DNA from: Planctomycetota bacterium
GTDB taxonomy: Bacteria; Planctomycetota; UBA1135; JALUZX01
Direction: 5' to 3'
DNA length: 8,998 bases
Assembly: GCA_027011425.1 (NCBI GenBank)
Contig: JALUZX010000386.1
Coordinates: 1-8,998 of the forward strand
Positions 7,065 through 8,998 of this stretch are shown one piece after another (within the stretch, counting starts at the first letter, position 1; each line of letters opens with the position of its first letter). Made by a program: the position numbers and the translations under genes. The notes beneath the pieces are model-generated. The model ran no database searches. It was not told where the DNA came from and was given only the letters and a program-made list of their open reading frames with translations.

Positions 7065-8998
7065 TCAATGGGTGTATCGGCAGGAAAGAGATTCCAGGTT
7101 GACCCCTTCGTCCAGGAGTTCCCAGGCCTTGCGGGCGCTCATCTCCCAGGTCCAGGCCGACCGGATCATCATGGACGCGGCCCTCCCCGCCGCGCGGAGA
7201 GGCCCCTTCTCCTCCAGGGCCTCCACCATCCTTTCCGCCAGCTCCGCCTGGTCGGGCTCCAGGATCCAGGGGACCCCCGCGCAGGGGATGGGCAGTTCCA
7301 CCTCCCTCTTGACGGCCGGGACGGTCAGGACAGAGTCTCCCTTGGCGAAATCGTCCGTGGCGCCCCCGCCGGTGACGATCACGGGGAGCCCCGAGGCCAT
7401 GGCCTCCAGGACGGGAAGGGCGAACCCCTCCCCCCGGTAGGGATGGACCAGGGTGTCGCAGGTCCTGTAGAGGGCCGCCACCTGGGAGGGCGCCAGTCTC
7501 TCGGGAACGCGCAGAACCGCCGGGGCCCCCGCGGTAGAGGCCACCTTGTCCACGAGCTTCCCCATGCCCTGGCCCTCGTAGAAATCCCTTCCACCCACAT
7601 CCTTGACGACCAGACAAACCGGATCGGAGGCCTTGAAGGCACGCAGGTAGGCCCCCAACAGCACGTCCAGTCCCTTCCGGAAGAGAGCGCCGCCGACGAA
7701 GAGGAAGGCGTGCCTGTCCCCGATCCGCTCCTTCAATTCCTCCAGGACGGGCCCCTGGGGGGTGAAGAGGTCGGGGTCCACCCCGTGGTGGACGACCCGC
7801 ACCTTCCCGGAAGGAATTCCCGACTCCAGGAAGGTCCTCCGCACGTGGTCGGAGTGGACCCAAATCCTGTCCACCGTCTCGAGGGGGGCCAGCCAGGCCA
7901 GGGGGATCCTCCCCCACTCCCAGTCCATCCGCGCGATGAAACGCCGGGCCAGGGGCCTGCGGAAGACGGGAGGCCACCCTCCCCGGACCAGGGACTCCAC
8001 GCCCGGAATCTCATCGAAGACCAGGAGGGGAAGAAGTTCCGCCCGGGCGCCTTCCTTCCCGGGAGACAGGTCGGCAGGGCCCGTGGCCAGGACCCGCACC
8101 TCCCCTTCCCGGACCCGCGCCATGGCCCGGGCCAGTTCGGCCATGATCAACGCCTGGGAGCCGTCCCTGAAAAGGGGACCTTCGAAGATCACCCGGGGCC
8201 GCTTCTCCATGTGTGTCTTCGTTCTCCGGAACCGGACCAGCTTCCTCCCCAGGACCCACCGCGAAAGGTTCCGGGCCGCTTCCTCCCGGGCCCTGTCGCC
8301 CATCCCGGGAAAGCCGCCTTTGCCTTGGACCGCTTCCGACAGGGCCCGGGCCAGGTCCGCCGGGTCGGGTTCCCAACCGCCGCCCTGGGCGGGACGCATG
8401 GAGAGGAGCCGGGCCGTTCCCGGTTCCCCGCAAAGGTCCAGGTGGTCCCCCCACCCCGGCGCCACGAGGGGGACGCCCGCGGCAAACGCCCTTCGTTCGG
8501 ACCCGGTGACCCTGGGCGAACTCGCGGGGAAGAGGGCGCAATGGACCGCCGCCAGCATCCCCCCCACCCGGTCCCGCGGAACGGGGCCGTGGACCCGCAC
8601 GACGGCGGGGCTCCTGGCGCCTCCGCCCCGGGCCAGGAGTTCCGGAAGGGCCCCCTCCAGGAGGGGAACGTCCTCCTCGGCTGGGGCCACCACGTGGAGG
8701 ACCACCTCCTTCTTTCCCTGGAAGAGCCGGGCGAAGACCTGGACCAGGTCCTCCCATCCGCTTCCTTCCAGGGAGTCCGGCGCGAAGAGAAAGCGAAAAT
8801 CCCCGTCCATGGAGAAAGCCGGAAGGGGCTCGGCCTTCTCCCTGAGCCAGGAATCGGGCAAGGGCTTGGGAAGAAAGACGAGCCGCTCGGGCGGGATCCC
8901 CGCCTCCAGGAGAACCCGGTAGTCCCCCCGGGTCGCCACCCGGATCTCCCCCACCTTCTCCAGGGCTTCAGGGGAGGCCGCCTCCGCCTCCCCTGAAG
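7065..8998 (-). CDS. Tandem GT-B (GT4-type) glycosyltransferase, 5' end outside window
   Basis: The frame is open from the right window edge to TGA at 7065, giving 643 visible residues. A GTG at 8954 could be read as a start, but the frame continues upstream. The sequence there already lies at the domain junction of a GT-B enzyme, so the true start is outside. Numbering from that GTG, residues 1-245 are the second half of a first GT-B module: RFLFAPDS..GWEDLVQVF, VVLHVVAP, VRVHGPVPRDRV, then FAAGVPLVAPGWGDH. Residues 252-620 are a complete second GT4 module: RVIFEGPLFRDGSQALIMAEL, WVHSDHVRRTFLESGIP, VHHGVDPDLF, FVGGALFRKGLDVLL, and the donor site EGFALPVLE (Glu509 and Glu517, E-x7-E) followed by AMASGLPVIVTGGG. 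In the first module the aligned positions are Pro147 and Arg155, so it may be inactive. No signal peptide or membrane segment is seen in the visible part. It is the most upstream gene visible in the presumed operon; sugar and acceptor are unknown. Confidence 0.88.
   Translation of the reverse strand, partial: SGEAEAASPEALEKVGEIRVATRGDYRVLLEAGIPPERLVFLPKPLPDSWLREKAEPLPAFSMDGDFRFLFAPDSLEGSGWEDLVQVFARLFQGKKEVVLHVVAPAEEDVPLLEGALPELLARGGGARSPAVVRVHGPVPRDRVGGMLAAVHCALFPASSPRVTGSERRAFAAGVPLVAPGWGDHLDLCGEPGTARLLSMRPAQGGGWEPDPADLARALSEAVQGKGGFPGMGDRAREEAARNLSRWVLGRKLVRFRRTKTHMEKRPRVIFEGPLFRDGSQALIMAELARAMARVREGEVRVLATGPADLSPGKEGARAELLPLLVFDEIPGVESLVRGGWPPVFRRPLARRFIARMDWEWGRIPLAWLAPLETVDRIWVHSDHVRRTFLESGIPSGKVRVVHHGVDPDLFTPQGPVLEELKERIGDRHAFLFVGGALFRKGLDVLLGAYLRAFKASDPVCLVVKDVGGRDFYEGQGMGKLVDKVASTAGAPAVLRVPERLAPSQVAALYRTCDTLVHPYRGEGFALPVLEAMASGLPVIVTGGGATDDFAKGDSVLTVPAVKREVELPIPCAGVPWILEPDQAELAERMVEALEEKGPLRAAGRAASMMIRSAWTWEMSARKAWELLDEGVNLESLSCRYTH
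8966..8998. repeat. 13-bp perfect inverted repeat at the right window edge
   Basis: CTTCAGGGGAGGC (8966-8978) and GCCTCCCCTGAAG (8986-8998) are perfect reverse complements around a 7-nt loop. The repeat touches the last base of the window and may extend beyond it. It lies in frame inside the tandem-GT4 gene, encoding an Ala/Glu/Ser/Pro stretch (SGEAEAASPEA) that looks like a flexible loop or linker. No T-run follows on either visible side. Confidence 0.8.

Noticed and set aside
8952..8954. GTG at 8954 as the true start of the tandem-GT4 gene.
   Set aside because: The frame stays open to the window edge, no good ribosome site precedes the GTG, and the protein there is already mid-way through a GT-B fold.
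4827..8996. A 1389-codon plus-strand open frame opposite two glycosyltransferase genes.
   Set aside because: It is in exact codon register with both minus-strand genes, so it would be stopped only where they use TTA, CTA or TCA, all rare here. Its translation is Pro/Gly/His/Arg-rich with no domain, while the minus strand has clear GT motifs. It ends at the TGA opposite a TCA serine codon in the edge palindrome.

Overview
The window is a GC-rich bacterial segment in which every convincing gene lies on the minus strand and is read from right to left. Codon choice is strongly GC-ending, with much AGG, GGG, CCC, CTC and ATC. Together with the GT/TPR fusion proteins and a secreted glycoside hydrolase, this would suit Planctomycetota or another large-genome GC-rich phylum. 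No marker gene is present, so the assignment is weak. I see no tRNA, rRNA, CRISPR array, transposase, integrase or phage gene.

In transcription order the window holds five genes. (1) 8998 to 7065: the 3' part of a protein with two GT-B (GT4-type) glycosyltransferase modules in tandem. Its N-terminus lies outside the window, and the visible half of the first module lacks the E-x7-E motif that the second has. (2) 6977 to 4527: a four-part protein with a methyltransferase remnant, a degenerate GT2-like module, an intact GT2 domain and a TPR tail. (3) 4530 to 3925: a small stand-alone TPR protein. (4) 3931 to 2495: a CgeB-like glycosyltransferase with a TPR-like C-terminus. (5) 2417 to 1: an exported glycoside hydrolase family 2 (beta-galactosidase/glucuronidase-like) enzyme, cut off by the left edge of the window.

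The layout looks like one operon. The gaps are 87 bp, a 4-bp ATGA overlap, a 7-bp ATGGTGA overlap and 77 bp, with no convincing terminator between genes. The three inner genes combine glycosyltransferase catalysis with TPR scaffolds. TPRs bind proteins, so the best reading is a cytoplasmic glycan or protein-glycosylation module making a surface polymer or modifying a surface protein, with a secreted GH2 enzyme acting on a related glycan. The acceptor, sugars and linkage cannot be read from the sequence.

The stretch has no non-coding region over 100 bp. Small DNA structures worth noting are a 25-bp all-G/C palindrome at 5966-5990, a 13-bp perfect inverted repeat at the right edge (8966-8998), a 10-bp tandem duplication in the 87-bp gap (7007-7026), and a 42-nt purine tract under the GH2 signal peptide. 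The very long plus-strand reading frames opposite these genes are codon-register mirrors and are rejected below.
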